NCBI RefSeq assembly: GCF_003201595.1
Contig: NZ_QJJS01000006.1
Coordinates: 124,001-188,000, forward strand
Source: Sphaerotilus hippei
Lineage (GTDB): Bacteria > Pseudomonadota > Gammaproteobacteria > Burkholderiales > Burkholderiaceae_C
Direction: 5' to 3'
Length of the DNA stretch: 64,000 nt
Shown: piece by piece, positions 1-10,129 of the stretch
Layout of the letters: the number at the start of each line of letters is the position of its first letter
Numbering within the stretch: the first letter of the stretch is position 1
The notes under the pieces: generated by a model
Databases searched by the model: none
What the model saw: only the letters and a program-made list of their open reading frames with translations
What the model was told of the DNA's origin: nothing
Program-made: the position numbers and the translations under genes

Positions 1-1231
1 GGCCGACCAGCGCGACCGTCTCGCCGGCGCGGATGTCCAGGTCCAGCCCGTCGAGCGCGGCCCGGTCCGGCCGCGACGGGTAGTGGAAGCTCACGCCGTG
101 CATCCGCAGCGTCGAGCCGCCCTGCACCGCCGGCAGGTGGGCCGGCCAAGCCGGCTCCTGCACCGGCGAGCGTGCGCTCAGCAGCTCCATCAGCCGCTCG
201 GTCGCCCCGGCGGCGCGCAGCAGGTCGCCCCAGACCTCCGACAGCACCGCCACGCTGCCCACCAGCAGGATGACGTAGACGACGGTCTGGCCGAGCTCGC
301 CCGCGGTCGACTCCCCCCGCAGCACCGACTGCGTGCCCTGGTAGAGGCCGAACAGCAGCGCCGCGAAGGTCGCGCTGATGATGAAGGCCACCAGCACCGC
401 CCGCACCGCGGTGCGCCGCCGCGCGGTCTGGAAGGCCGCCTCCGACGCGTCGGCGAAACGCCGCGCCTCGCGGTCGGTCTGGGTGTAGCTCTGCACGACC
501 GGGATCGCGTTCATCACCTCGGCGGCGATCGCGCTGGCGTCGGCCACCCGGTCCTGGCTGGCGCGCGACAGCCGCCGCACCCGCCGGCCGAACAGCAGTG
601 CCGGCAGCACCACCAGCACCAGCACGCCCAGCACCTGGGCCATCACCGTCGGGCTGCTCCACAGCAGCATGGCGAAGGCGCCCAGCCCCATCACCGAATT
701 GCGCAGCCCCAGCGACAGGCTGGAGCCCACGACGGTCTGCACCAGCGTGGTGTCGGTCGTCAGCCGGCTGAGCACCTCCCCGGTGGCGCTGGTCTCGAAG
801 AACTCCGGGCTCTGGCCGATCACGTGGCGGTAGACCGCGCTGCGCAGGTCGGCCGTGACCCGCTCGCCCAGCCAGCTGACGGTGTAGAAGCGTGCGGCCG
901 AGAAGAGGCCCAGCGCCACCCCGCAGCCCGCCAGCAGCAGGAAATGTTCACGCAGCGCCAGCACCCGCTCGCCCGGCGAGCCGCTGGCCACGGCCGGATC
1001 GACCAGCCCGCGATCGACCAGCAGCCGCAGCGCCATCGGCACCGCCAGCGTCGTGGCCGCCGCGGCCAGCAGGAACAGCACCGCCAGCACGATCTGCAGC
1101 CGGTAAGGCCGCAGGAAGGGCCGCAGCCCCGACAGCGAGACCAGCTGGCCCTTGGCCGGGGGGCGGGAGGACGAGGCGGGCAGGTCGGCCCCGGCGAGGG
1201 AGGCCGCGCTGCGGCCGGAAGTGGATGCCAT
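1..1231 (-). CDS. ABC exporter, fused membrane and ATPase domains (C-terminus cut off by window)
   Basis: The visible 410 residues are the membrane domain and the start of the nucleotide-binding domain of an ABCB/MsbA-type half transporter, which would export a lipid, peptide or drug as a homodimer in the inner membrane. Hydrophobic segments lie near residues 45-70, 96-118, 170-215 and 280-335. The ATPase domain starts near residue 375, and the window ends inside the Walker A region (GETVALVG, residues 403-410), so about 180-200 residues are missing. The ATG at 1231 is chosen because it gives a full first helix preceded by a short polar tail. A TAGACT -10-like hexamer (minus strand, 1272-1277) and a small GCCTCG/CGAGGC hairpin precede it. 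The substrate cannot be told from sequence. Confidence 0.88.
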   Translation of the reverse strand, partial: MASTSGRSAASLAGADLPASSSRPPAKGQLVSLSGLRPFLRPYRLQIVLAVLFLLAAAATTLAVPMALRLLVDRGLVDPAVASGSPGERVLALREHFLLLAGCGVALGLFSAARFYTVSWLGERVTADLRSAVYRHVIGQSPEFFETSATGEVLSRLTTDTTLVQTVVGSSLSLGLRNSVMGLGAFAMLLWSSPTVMAQVLGVLVLVVLPALLFGRRVRRLSRASQDRVADASAIAAEVMNAIPVVQSYTQTDREARRFADASEAAFQTARRRTAVRAVLVAFIISATFAALLFGLYQGTQSVLRGESTAGELGQTVVYVILLVGSVAVLSEVWGDLLRAAGATERLMELLSARSPVQEPAWPAHLPAVQGGSTLRMHGVSFHYPSRPDRAALDGLDLDIRAGETVALVG

Positions 1232-1320
1232 GGGGGGTTCGGGAGCGGGGCGCCTCGGAGCGAGGCGGCCCAGTCTAGGGCAGGTCCGCCGGCCGTTCCC
1301 CGGGCAGGGTGGCGCCGAGG

Positions 1321-3330
1321 CTAGGCGCTCACCTTGAAGCGGGCCACCTCGGCGGCCAGCGATTCGGCCTGGCTCTTCATCGAGGACGCGGCCGCGGCGG
1401 TCTGCTCGACCAGCGCGGCGTTCTGCTGGGTCATGTCGTCGAGCTGGTGGATGGCCTGGGTCGTCTGCGCGACGCTCAGCGCCTGCTCGGCCGCGCCGCT
1501 GGCGATGCGGTCGAGCAGCTCGTGCACCTGGCGGGTGGTGCCGACGATGTGCTCCATCGACAGGCCGGCCCGGTCGGCCACTTCGGAGCCCGAGGCGACC
1601 TGCTGCACGTTGGCCGTGATCAGGGCCTTGACCTCGAGCGCGGCCGTGGTGGTGCGCTGCGCCAGGGCCCGCACCTCGGCGGCGACCACGGCAAAGCCGC
1701 GGCCCGCCTCGCCGGCCCGGGCCGACTCGACGGCGGCGTTCAGCGCCAGCAGATTGGTCTGGAAGGCGATGCCTTCGATCGTGCCGATGATGTCGGAGAT
1801 CCGGCTGGAGCCCGCGTGGATGCCCTGCATCGTCGTGACGGTGGAGCGGATCACCTCGCCGCCCTGGGTGGCGGCCCGGGTGTTGTCGGTGGCCAGTCGC
1901 ACCGCGCTGCGGGCCAGTTCGGCCGACTGCATCACCGTGGCGGAGATCTGCTCCATCGCGGCGGCCGACTGCTGCAGGTTGGCCGCCGACTGTTCGGTGC
2001 GGGCCGACAGGTCGTCGGCGCCGCCCGTGATCTGGCCGCTCGAGACGACCAGGTGCTCCGAGGCGCTGCGCACGTTGCTCACGATGCGGGTCAGCGATTC
2101 CTGCATCTGCGACAGCGTGACCATCAGGCCGGCCACCTCGTCCTTGCCCCAGGCGCGTGGCCGGGTGGTGAGATCGCCCTCGCGCATCGAGTGCAGGTGG
2201 AAGGTCACTTCGCTGAGCCCGCCCTCGAGCACCTTGCGGAATGACTTGAACAGGTAGGCCGCCAGCAGCAGCGACACGATCAGCGCGCCCCAGGTGGCCA
2301 GGCGGGCGTGCTGCAGCCGCTGCTCGCGCACGGCCAGCAGCTCGTCGAGCACCCCCAGCAGGTCGATCTGCAGCGCCTCGAGCCGCGACACGGCCGCCGC
2401 GCCCTGGGCGAAGTAGGCGGCCGGTCGCGGACCGTCGGCCTCGAACACGGCGGCCTGTCCCGCCTTGCGCAGCGCCAGCGCCTGGTCGAGTGCCGACGCG
2501 TCGAGGCGTGTCTCCAGGCCCGGGTTGGCCGCCAGGGCACGCCGCAGCGAGTCGCGTGCCTCGTCCACGCCGGCCTCCAGGCGCGCCGACCAGACCTGCC
2601 ACTTGCTCTCGTGCTCCGAGCCGATGCCCCCGCGCAGGGTCGCGAACGTGCCCCAGCCCCAGATCTGCCCGGCGTCCTCCAGGGTCCTGGGCAGGGTCAG
2701 CACCGTGGCGTTGACCAGGTAGAAGCTGTCCAGGTCGGGGTCGAGCACCAGGTTCGAGCGGTCGCCGATCGTGTTGAGCAGCTCCACCGAGGCGGTCGTG
2801 ACCGGGCCGAACACCGTGCGGCCTTCGGCGTCGACGCCCCGCTCGGCAGCCGCCGTGGCGTCCCAGCGCTCCTTCAGCCGGGCCACCGGCGCCGTCAGCT
2901 CGAGCGGATCGCCCTGCGTGGCCAGCGCCGACTGCAACCGCTGCAGCGCCGCGTCGGTGCGGGCCCGTGCGTCCGTGTAGGCCGCGGCCGCATCGAAGCC
3001 GCCCAGCTGGGCCCGGGTGGCGTTGCGCACGTCGATGATGCCCTTGAGCACCGGCACGAACTCCCGCAGCGCCGCGACCCCGTGCCGCTCCTTGCGGGTG
3101 AAATCGATCTGCGCCTGGTTGCCGGAGAAGTACTGCCAGCCCAGCACGAGGATCGGGATCGAGAAGATCAGCGAGATCGCCCAGGCCTTCTGGGTGAATC
3201 CGATCGCGCGGAACAGCCGCACGCCCGGTGACCACAGGCCGTGGTAGCGGAAGAAATCCCGGATCGTTCCGCTCGAGGCGCCTCGCCGGGGGGGTGAAAC
3301 CGATGCTGCGCCATGGGGCTTGCCACTCAT
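1321..3330 (-). CDS. Methyl-accepting chemotaxis protein
   Basis: This is a transmembrane chemoreceptor of 669 residues that would signal through CheA and CheW. It has a membrane segment near residues 49-68, a periplasmic helical sensor region of about 270 residues, a second membrane segment near residue 345, a HAMP linker and a cytoplasmic signalling domain. The conserved hairpin tip ([16 protein letters not shown], then [13 protein letters not shown]) lies near residues 511-556. I chose the ATG at 3330 because the minus strand has an AGAGGAA ribosome site just upstream. A longer in-frame start at 3462 lies inside an inverted repeat and adds a basic tail with no family resemblance. The ligand is unknown, and no che gene is adjacent. 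Confidence 0.9.
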   Translation of the reverse strand: MSGKPHGAASVSPPRRGASSGTIRDFFRYHGLWSPGVRLFRAIGFTQKAWAISLIFSIPILVLGWQYFSGNQAQIDFTRKERHGVAALREFVPVLKGIIDVRNATRAQLGGFDAAAAYTDARARTDAALQRLQSALATQGDPLELTAPVARLKERWDATAAAERGVDAEGRTVFGPVTTASVELLNTIGDRSNLVLDPDLDSFYLVNATVLTLPRTLEDAGQIWGWGTFATLRGGIGSEHESKWQVWSARLEAGVDEARDSLRRALAANPGLETRLDASALDQALALRKAGQAAVFEADGPRPAAYFAQGAAAVSRLEALQIDLLGVLDELLAVREQRLQHARLATWGALIVSLLLAAYLFKSFRKVLEGGLSEVTFHLHSMREGDLTTRPRAWGKDEVAGLMVTLSQMQESLTRIVSNVRSASEHLVVSSGQITGGADDLSARTEQSAANLQQSAAAMEQISATVMQSAELARSAVRLATDNTRAATQGGEVIRSTVTTMQGIHAGSSRISDIIGTIEGIAFQTNLLALNAAVESARAGEAGRGFAVVAAEVRALAQRTTTAALEVKALITANVQQVASGSEVADRAGLSMEHIVGTTRQVHELLDRIASGAAEQALSVAQTTQAIHQLDDMTQQNAALVEQTAAAASSMKSQAESLAAEVARFKVSA

Positions 3331-3358
3331 TCTTTTCCTCTGCCGGTTCGTGTTCCTC

Positions 3359-3385
3359 ACCCGGCGGAACGGGGTTCCGCCGGGT
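3359..3385. repeat. Perfect 12-bp inverted repeat in chemoreceptor leader
   Basis: ACCCGGCGGAAC and GTTCCGCCGGGT face each other across a GGG loop, about 29 bases upstream of the receptor start on the minus strand. A hairpin here could stabilise the leader or affect its readthrough. No T-run follows, so it does not look like a factor-independent terminator. Confidence 0.6.
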
Positions 3386-3425
3386 ACCTCGTGGGGCAGA
3401 GTGTGTTCGTGCGGCCTGGGCGGCG

Positions 3426-3472
3426 ATCGCCTGAAAAGCGGCGTCGCCATCGGTTTTTTCATTTCAGGCGAT
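3426..3472. repeat. 11-bp inverted repeat between lipocalin gene and chemoreceptor gene
   Basis: ATCGCCTGAAA (3426-3436) and TTTCAGGCGAT (3462-3472) are perfect complements separated by 25 bases. They lie just after the stop codon of the lipocalin-like gene on the minus strand. The pair could end transcription of the upstream operon or act as a protein site. No U-tract follows on either strand. Confidence 0.5.
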
Positions 3473-3477
3473 GGCGG

Positions 3478-4629
3478 TCACAGCTGCAGCCGTCCGGCGT
3501 AACCGGTCATCTCCAGGTAGCCCAGGCCGAGCTCGCGGCCGTCGGGGCTGCGCAGCACGCTCAGCCCTTCCCAGTATTCGGTGCCGGTCGAGGCGCGGGT
3601 GTCGAGCACCTGGGCGTCGAGCAGCGCCTGCAGCTCGAAGCGGCCGGCGGGGGTCTCCAGCGTCCATTGCACCGGATAGGCCGCGCCCGAGGCGGCGTGG
3701 TTCCAGCGGCGCCCGGGCGTCAGGCGCACGTCGCCGGGGCCGAAGGGGCGCACGGCGCCGCCCGGGAGGCGCCAGGAGCCGCCGGCCCACAGCGTGCTGC
3801 CGTCGGCGCGGCGCAGGCGGAAGGCGGTCAGCGCGCTGCCGTCGTGCAGGTTGATGCCGGTCCAGTCCCAGCCGACGGCGTCGGCGTCGAGCAGGCTGTC
3901 GCTCCATTCATGGTCCAGCCAGGCCCGGCCGTGCACCGGGTGCTCGCGCGCGTCCTGCTGCAGCCGGCCCTGCACCTGCAGCTGCGGCTGGCTGTAGTAG
4001 TGGCTGGCCTGCTGCGGGCGCGGGCCCTTGCGTGACCAGCCGGCCTCACCCTGCAGCAGCAGCGGCTGGGTGGTCCGCAGCGTCAGCTCGAGCCCGAAGC
4101 CGCCCGGCTCGCGGGGCAGCTCGATGCGGTAGACCGAGGCGGCCTGTGCGTCGTCGCCCGCGTCGCGGCGCGACAGGCGCCAGTCGCGCAGCTGCACGGC
4201 GGTGTCGCCGGTGCGGCTGCCGGCCAGGCCCTCGTGGGCGCGGGCGACCCGCTGCCCGTGGTGCAGCCGGCCGGCGCCCAGGTCGGTCAGCGCGACATGG
4301 GCCAGCAGGATCTGGTGGGCCGCGAAGCGGCTGGGGTGGGGCTCGGACAGGCCGGTGCGCGAGCGGAAGAAGGTGACCTGGAAGCCGTGGGTCGGGCGCG
4401 GGGGCGTGGAGGGAGCGGCCGGGGCCACCCCGATCGACAGCCAGCCGGTGACGTACCACCACTCCAGCGCCGTGTCCGGGTGGGCGCCCAGGTCGGCCGG
4501 AAAACGCAGCGGCCGGCGCACCAGGCCGGCCGCGGGGGCGGGGCCGGGCAGCAGCAGGGCCGCGCCCAGGCCGGCGGTGGTGCCCAGCCAGTGCCGGCGG
4601 GGCGGGGTCGGGCGGTCGGGTCGGTTCAC
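3478..4629 (-). CDS. Lipocalin-like / carotenoid 1,2-hydratase (CrtC/AttH) family protein
   Basis: This 383-residue protein has the hallmarks of the CrtC/AttH family: LEWWYVTGWL near the start of the mature region, FFRSR, WLDHEWSDS and GWDWTGINLHDGS. Family members include carotenoid 1,2-hydratase and AttH-like lipocalins. When encoded beside an FtsX-like permease they are usually secreted proteins of unknown substrate, and no carotenoid genes are nearby. The N-terminus has PRRHWLG followed by a hydrophobic stretch ending in APAAG, which could be a Tat or Sec signal. The GTG at 4629 overlaps the stop of the upstream permease (GTGA), so the two are translationally coupled. It is the last gene of the ABC set. 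Confidence 0.82.
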   Translation of the reverse strand: MNRPDRPTPPRRHWLGTTAGLGAALLLPGPAPAAGLVRRPLRFPADLGAHPDTALEWWYVTGWLSIGVAPAAPSTPPRPTHGFQVTFFRSRTGLSEPHPSRFAAHQILLAHVALTDLGAGRLHHGQRVARAHEGLAGSRTGDTAVQLRDWRLSRRDAGDDAQAASVYRIELPREPGGFGLELTLRTTQPLLLQGEAGWSRKGPRPQQASHYYSQPQLQVQGRLQQDAREHPVHGRAWLDHEWSDSLLDADAVGWDWTGINLHDGSALTAFRLRRADGSTLWAGGSWRLPGGAVRPFGPGDVRLTPGRRWNHAASGAAYPVQWTLETPAGRFELQALLDAQVLDTRASTGTEYWEGLSVLRSPDGRELGLGYLEMTGYAGRLQL

Positions 4630-7214
4630 CAGTCTTCCTTCACGGCCAGGGCCATCTGGTGGCTGGCGGCGGCGCGGCCGGCCCACCACGCGGTCAGGCA
4701 GCCCGCGGCGATCTCGGCGGCGGCCAGCGCGGCGAGCCGGCCGGCCGGCAGGCTCAGCTCCATCGTCCAGTGGAAACTCTGCGGGTTGACGACCTGGACC
4801 AGCACCACGCTGATCAGCCCGCCCAGCAGCAGGCCCAGCAGCGTGCCGATGCCGGTCCAGACCGCCCCTTCTGCCACCACCAGCGTCAGCACCTGTCGGC
4901 GGTTGAAGCCCAGGTGCTGCAGCGCACCGAACTCGCGGCGCCGGGCCAGCACCTGGGCCGAGAAGCTCGCGGCGATGCCGGCCAGGCCGATGGTGATGGC
5001 CACCGCCTGCAGCCAGTAGGTGACGGCGAAGCTGCGGTCGAAGATCTGCAGCGAGATCGCCCGGATCGCCGCGGGCGTGGCCAGCTCGAGCAGGGCCGGG
5101 TCGGCCGCCAGGCGACGCAGGCCGGCCTGCACCGCGGCGCTGTCCGCGCCCGGGGCCAGCCACAGCGCCAGGTCGTTGATGCGGTGGTCGCCGCTCAGGC
5201 GCAGCCAGTCCTCGCGGGCGATGGCCAGCGCCCCCTGCTGGCGGGCGTAGTCGCGCCACAGGCCGCGGACCTGGGTGATCACCCGTCGCCCGTCGGGCAG
5301 CGGCAGCTCGAAGCGGTCGCCCGGGCGCAGCCGGTAGAGCGCGGCCATCGGCTCGCTCGGGTAGACCGCCACCGGCGCCCGGGGCCCGGTGACGGCGGGC
5401 GCCAGCGCGCCGAGCAGCGGCAGCTCGCGGGCGTCGGCGCTCAGCGGGCGGGCGATCAGCGTCACCGGGGCCAGGCCGGGGTCGAGCGACAGCGGCACCA
5501 GGCGCTGGGTCTCCAGCCGCAGGACCCCCGGCAGGGCGGCGGCCCCGGCGAGGAAAGGCTCGTCCAGCCAGACCGCCTCGGCTTGGCTGGCGCTGCTGGC
5601 GGTGCGCACGTAGAGGTCGGCGGGCAGCACCTGCTCCAGCCACTGGCTCACCGAATCCCGGAAGCTCGCCACCATCACCGTCAGCGCGACCGACAGCGCC
5701 AGGCTGGAGACCACGCCGGCCACCGCGATCGTGGCGGTGGCGCGCTGGTCACGTGCGCGCTCCACCGCCAGCAGCAGCACCGGATGGCGCGGCGTGCGCC
5801 AGCGCGCCAGCAGCACGCCGACCACGGCCGGCACCAGCCCGATGCCGCCCAGCAGCAGCAGGGCCACCGAGGCGTAGGCGCCCAGCGGCAGTCCGCCCAG
5901 CGGCGGCAGCAGGGCCAGGGCGCCGGCCAGCAGCAGCGCCAGCAGCGGCGGCCACAGCCGGGGCAGGGGCTGGCTGTCGTCGCCCAGGCCCTTGAGCGTC
6001 TGGGCCGGGGCGATGCGTGCGGCCTGGCGCGCCGGCTGCCAGCTGCCGGCCAGCGCGGCCGCCACCCCGAGTCCGCCGTAGACCAGCGCGGCGGGCAGCG
6101 ACCACTGCAGCGGCGGCGCGGCCCCGCCGAACAGGCCGCTGCCCAGGTCACCGCCCAGCACCTGCAGCGCCAGCGTGGCCAGCGCCGTGCCCAGGCCCAG
6201 GCCGGTGGCCGCGCCCAGCACCCCGAGCACCGCCGCCTCGGTCAGGATCAGCCGCAGCCGGGTGCGGGCGTCCATGCCCAGCACGCCCAGCAGCGCGAGC
6301 TGCGGCAGGCGCTTGGCCACCGCCAGCGACTGCACCGAAAACACCAGGAAGGCCCCGGTGAACAGCGCCACCAGCGCCAGCACCGTCAGGTTGACGCGGT
6401 AGGCGCGTGACAGGTTGGACAGGCGCAGCGCCCCCTCGTCCGGGCGGGCCAGCCGCCAGGCCGGGCCGCCGGCCGAGGGCGGCCAGGCCTGCTGCAAGGC
6501 CCGCTCCAGCGCGGGCACGTCCGTGCCCGGATGCAGCCAGACGTCGATGCGGCTGAGCTGGCCCGGCTGGCCGAAGTGCGCCTGCGCACCGGCGATGTCC
6601 ATCACGGCCAGCGCCGCGCCGTCGGCGGCGACCGTGCCGCCGATCGGCAGGCTCAGCACCGCGGCCCCGGCCTGGACCCGCAGCGTGCGGGCCCCGGGCT
6701 CGAGCAGGGCCCGCGCGCCCGGGTTCAGGTGCACCGCGTCGGGGTCGAGGGCCAGGCGGCGGTCGCGCCGGCCCGGCGTGGGCACGGGCAGCAGCGCCGG
6801 CTGCCGGCCGGCGGCGGCCAGCGGGTCCAGCCCGATCAGGCGCAGCGGCTGCTTGCGGCCCTCGCGGTCGATCAGCACCGTCTGGCGCTCGACCACCGGG
6901 CTGGCCTGCGCCACCAGCGGCAGCAGCGCCAGCACCGGGTAGATCGACTCGGGCAGCGCACCGGCGCCGGCCGGCCTGAGTTCCGCGTCGGGCTGGCCCT
7001 GGACCGTGCGCACCGCCTGGCCGAACTCGGCCAGCGCCGAGCGGTTGATCAGGTGCACCGCGAAGGCCAGCGCCACCCCCAGCGCGATGGCCAGCAGCGC
7101 GGTCAGCTGCCGGCCCGGGTGGTGGCGCCATTCCTGCACCATCAGGTGGCGCAGCAGGCGCTGCGGACGGGATCGGGCAGGGGCTGCGGGCAAGGCCGGA
7201 TCGAAGGCGGGCAC
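4626..7214 (-). CDS. FtsX-like ABC transporter permease
   Basis: This is a large inner-membrane permease of the FtsX/MacB fold with two permease halves, each with a membrane helix, a big periplasmic domain and a three-helix block. Helices are seen near the N-terminus (LTALLAIALGVALAFAVHLI), around the middle and close to the C-terminus (TIGLAGIAASFSAQVLA, IGTLLGLLLGGLISVVLV). It most likely works with the ATPase at 8288-8974 and the lipocalin-like protein whose GTG overlaps its stop. The start is uncertain: GTG at 7214 is given (862 residues), ATG at 7142 would still include the first helix, and ATG at 7346 would run into the divergent promoter. The substrate is unknown. Confidence 0.82.
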   Translation of the reverse strand: MPAFDPALPAAPARSRPQRLLRHLMVQEWRHHPGRQLTALLAIALGVALAFAVHLINRSALAEFGQAVRTVQGQPDAELRPAGAGALPESIYPVLALLPLVAQASPVVERQTVLIDREGRKQPLRLIGLDPLAAAGRQPALLPVPTPGRRDRRLALDPDAVHLNPGARALLEPGARTLRVQAGAAVLSLPIGGTVAADGAALAVMDIAGAQAHFGQPGQLSRIDVWLHPGTDVPALERALQQAWPPSAGGPAWRLARPDEGALRLSNLSRAYRVNLTVLALVALFTGAFLVFSVQSLAVAKRLPQLALLGVLGMDARTRLRLILTEAAVLGVLGAATGLGLGTALATLALQVLGGDLGSGLFGGAAPPLQWSLPAALVYGGLGVAAALAGSWQPARQAARIAPAQTLKGLGDDSQPLPRLWPPLLALLLAGALALLPPLGGLPLGAYASVALLLLGGIGLVPAVVGVLLARWRTPRHPVLLLAVERARDQRATATIAVAGVVSSLALSVALTVMVASFRDSVSQWLEQVLPADLYVRTASSASQAEAVWLDEPFLAGAAALPGVLRLETQRLVPLSLDPGLAPVTLIARPLSADARELPLLGALAPAVTGPRAPVAVYPSEPMAALYRLRPGDRFELPLPDGRRVITQVRGLWRDYARQQGALAIAREDWLRLSGDHRINDLALWLAPGADSAAVQAGLRRLAADPALLELATPAAIRAISLQIFDRSFAVTYWLQAVAITIGLAGIAASFSAQVLARRREFGALQHLGFNRRQVLTLVVAEGAVWTGIGTLLGLLLGGLISVVLVQVVNPQSFHWTMELSLPAGRLAALAAAEIAAGCLTAWWAGRAAASHQMALAVKEDW

Positions 7215-7343
7215 GGTGGGGTCCGGGGCGGAGGAGCCGACAGTGTCGCCCAAGGTGAACGCCGCGCGCGCGGATGCGCATTCCGTCCCGCAGATGCCCC
7301 GGGACCCCGGGGGACCGAACGGGTACCCGGGCGTCTCGCGGGT

Positions 7344-7349
7344 CACAAT
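7344..7349 (+). promoter_or_regulatory. -10-like hexamer 5 nt before diguanylate cyclase start
   Basis: CACAAT ends five bases before the GTG at 7355. This spacing would place the transcription start at or next to the start codon, giving a leaderless or nearly leaderless message. No convincing -35 element is seen. Confidence 0.4.
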
Positions 7350-7354
7350 GCCGT

Positions 7355-8251
7355 GTGCCCGACCTTTTTTCCACCGCTGCGCCCCGATCCGGGGGCTCGT
7401 CGACCCGGCTGGCCGCCGCGCAGGGCGGGAGCGAGCGTGATGCCGCGCCGCTGTCGCACCGGCTGGCGGCGCTGACGCTGCGCTGCGGCGCCTGGCAGGT
7501 CGCCGGCCTGATCGCGCTGGCCACCGCGCTGCTGTCGCTGGCCATCACCTGGACCTGGTTCCGCTGGCAGGGCGAGCATGAACTGGGGGACGCCTTCTAC
7601 CTGGCGCTGCTGATCCCGCTGCCGCTGTCGATGCTGGGCGCCTACCCGATGCTGTGCCTGGTGACGGCGCTGGAGCGCACCCGCCGCCAGGTCGAGCTGC
7701 TGTCGATCACCGATCCGCTGACCGCGCTGCACAACCGCCGCCATTTCATGGAGGCCGCCCGGCGCCAGCTGATGCGGGCGCGGCGCCACGACCAGCCGCT
7801 GAGCCTGATGCTGATCGACGTCGACCACTTCAAGCAGGTCAACGACCGGCATGGTCACCAGGCGGGGGACCGGGTGCTGGTCGAGGTGGCCCGGCGCTGC
7901 CGCGACACGCTGCGGGCCGGCGACCTGATCGCCCGCTTCGGCGGCGAGGAGTTCATCGTGCTGCTGCCGTCGACCCCGCAGGCCGCCGCCGCGGCGCTGG
8001 CCGAGCACCTGCGCCGCGCCGTTGCCCGGGCGCCACTGGCCTTGCCCGACGAGGCCCGGCCGCCGTCGCTGCACCTGACGGTCAGCATCGGCCTGGTCGC
8101 GCAGGCCACCCCCCACCAGACGCTGGACACGCTGATCCGCCGGGCCGACGAGGCGCTCTACGCCGCCAAGCGGGCCGGGCGCGACCGGGTGCACGTGGCG
8201 GCGCCCGACGGGCCTGCCGACGGGATGCGGCCGCACCGCGCCTCGGCCTGA
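7355..8251 (+). CDS. Membrane-anchored diguanylate cyclase (GGDEF)
   Basis: The product (298 residues from GTG) would make the second messenger cyclic di-GMP from two GTP. Two membrane helices (about residues 47-70 and 80-107) are followed by a GGDEF domain. The catalytic motif is intact as GGEEF at 196-200, and an RxxD inhibitory site (RAGD, 187-190) lies exactly five residues upstream, so both activity and product inhibition are expected. There is no sensory domain beyond the two helices. The gene runs opposite to its neighbours and separates the ABC permease from its probable ATPase. An ATG at 7274 is possible, but it would overlap the divergent leader and add a low-complexity tail. Confidence 0.85.
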   Translation: MPDLFSTAAPRSGGSSTRLAAAQGGSERDAAPLSHRLAALTLRCGAWQVAGLIALATALLSLAITWTWFRWQGEHELGDAFYLALLIPLPLSMLGAYPMLCLVTALERTRRQVELLSITDPLTALHNRRHFMEAARRQLMRARRHDQPLSLMLIDVDHFKQVNDRHGHQAGDRVLVEVARRCRDTLRAGDLIARFGGEEFIVLLPSTPQAAAAALAEHLRRAVARAPLALPDEARPPSLHLTVSIGLVAQATPHQTLDTLIRRADEALYAAKRAGRDRVHVAAPDGPADGMRPHRASA

Positions 8252-8287
8252 GGCGGCAAGGGGCCTGCCCGCCGCTCGCGCGCGGGA

Positions 8288-8970
<683 letters not shown>

Positions 8971-8974
<4 letters not shown>

Positions 8975-9960
8975 GCCGGCCCCCGTGCCCGCCACCAGGC
9001 CAGTGCCCGCGTGACGACCTGCGCGGGCGCATCGGGCGCGTCGCAGGCGATGACCTCGCGGGCGGGCATGCCGCGCAGCCAGGTCAGCTGGCGCTTGGCG
9101 AGCTGGCGGGTGGCGGCGCCGGCGCGTTCGGCCAGCTCGCGGGCCGGCCACAGGCCGTCGAGCATCTCCCAGGTCTGGCGGTAGCCGACGCAGCGCATCG
9201 ACGGCAGGTCGAGGTGCAGATCCCCCCGTGCCCGCAGCGCCCGCACCTCGTCGATCAGGCCGGTCTGCTCCATCAGGGCCCAGCGCTGCGCGATGCGCCC
9301 GTGCAGCCAGGCCCGCTCGCCGGGCTCCAGGCTCAGCAGGTGGAAGCCGGCACTGGGGCCGCGGTCCCGCTCGAAGCGACCGGTGTGGAAGCTCGACAGC
9401 GGCTGGCCGCTGAGCTGCCAGACCTCCAGCGCCCGCTGGATGCGCTGGCTGTCGCCGGGCGGCAGCCGGGCGGCGGTGACCGGGTCGACACGCGCCAGCT
9501 CGGCGTGCAGCGCCGGCCAGCCGAGCTCGCCCGCCCGCCGGTCCAGCTCGGCCCGCACGGCCGGGTCGGCGCCCGGCAGGTCGTCGATGCCGTCGAACAG
9601 GGCCTTGAGATACAGCATCGTGCCGCCGACCAGCAGCGGCTCGGCGCCGCGGGCGCGGATGTCGGCGATCAGCCGGTGCGTGTCGGCGACGAAGCCGGCG
9701 GCGCTGTAGGCCTGCGTCGGGTCGATCACGTCGATCAGGTGGTGCGGCACCGCGTGCCGTTCGGCCGGGGTCGGCTTGGCGGTGCCGATGTCCATGCCAC
9801 GGTAGACCAGCGCGGAGTCGACGCTGATGATCTCCAGCGGCGGCAGGCCGGCGGCCACGGCGGCCTGCGCCAGCTGCAGCGCGGCGGCGGTCTTGCCGCT
9901 GGCGGTGGGGCCGGCCAGGGCCAGGCAGGGGGTCTGTGGCGTCGGCGTGGGGCGGCTCAT
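8971..9960 (-). CDS. miaA: tRNA dimethylallyltransferase
   Basis: MiaA transfers a dimethylallyl group from DMAPP to A37 of tRNAs that read codons beginning with U. The P-loop GPTASGKT is at residues 17-24, followed by the family block [18 protein letters not shown], the HHLIDVIDP segment and the C-terminal KRQLTWLRG region. The length is 329 residues, normal for the family. The ATG at 9960 is preferred over an upstream in-frame ATG at 10074 because the extra 38 residues are basic and unlike MiaA, and because a TATCAT hexamer lies nine bases before it. It heads a unit with the downstream ABC ATPase. Confidence 0.95.
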
Positions 9961-10129
9961 GCGACGGCGATGATAGCGGCTGAGGGCCCGCCGGTCGGGG
10001 CGAAGGTGCCCCTGGGGGCATCGATGCAGGAGCGCCGGCTTCGCTGGTCTTTTTGGCGGCTTGCCATCGGTCAAGGGGGTTCACAGTCGATCCTGTCCCC
10101 GTCCCGAACCCTTCGACCCCACCCACAAG

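Noticed and set aside
3331..3462. N-terminal extension of the first chemoreceptor to ATG 3462
   Set aside because: The extra 44 residues are basic and proline-rich and cross two inverted repeats. A good ribosome site lies before ATG 3330.
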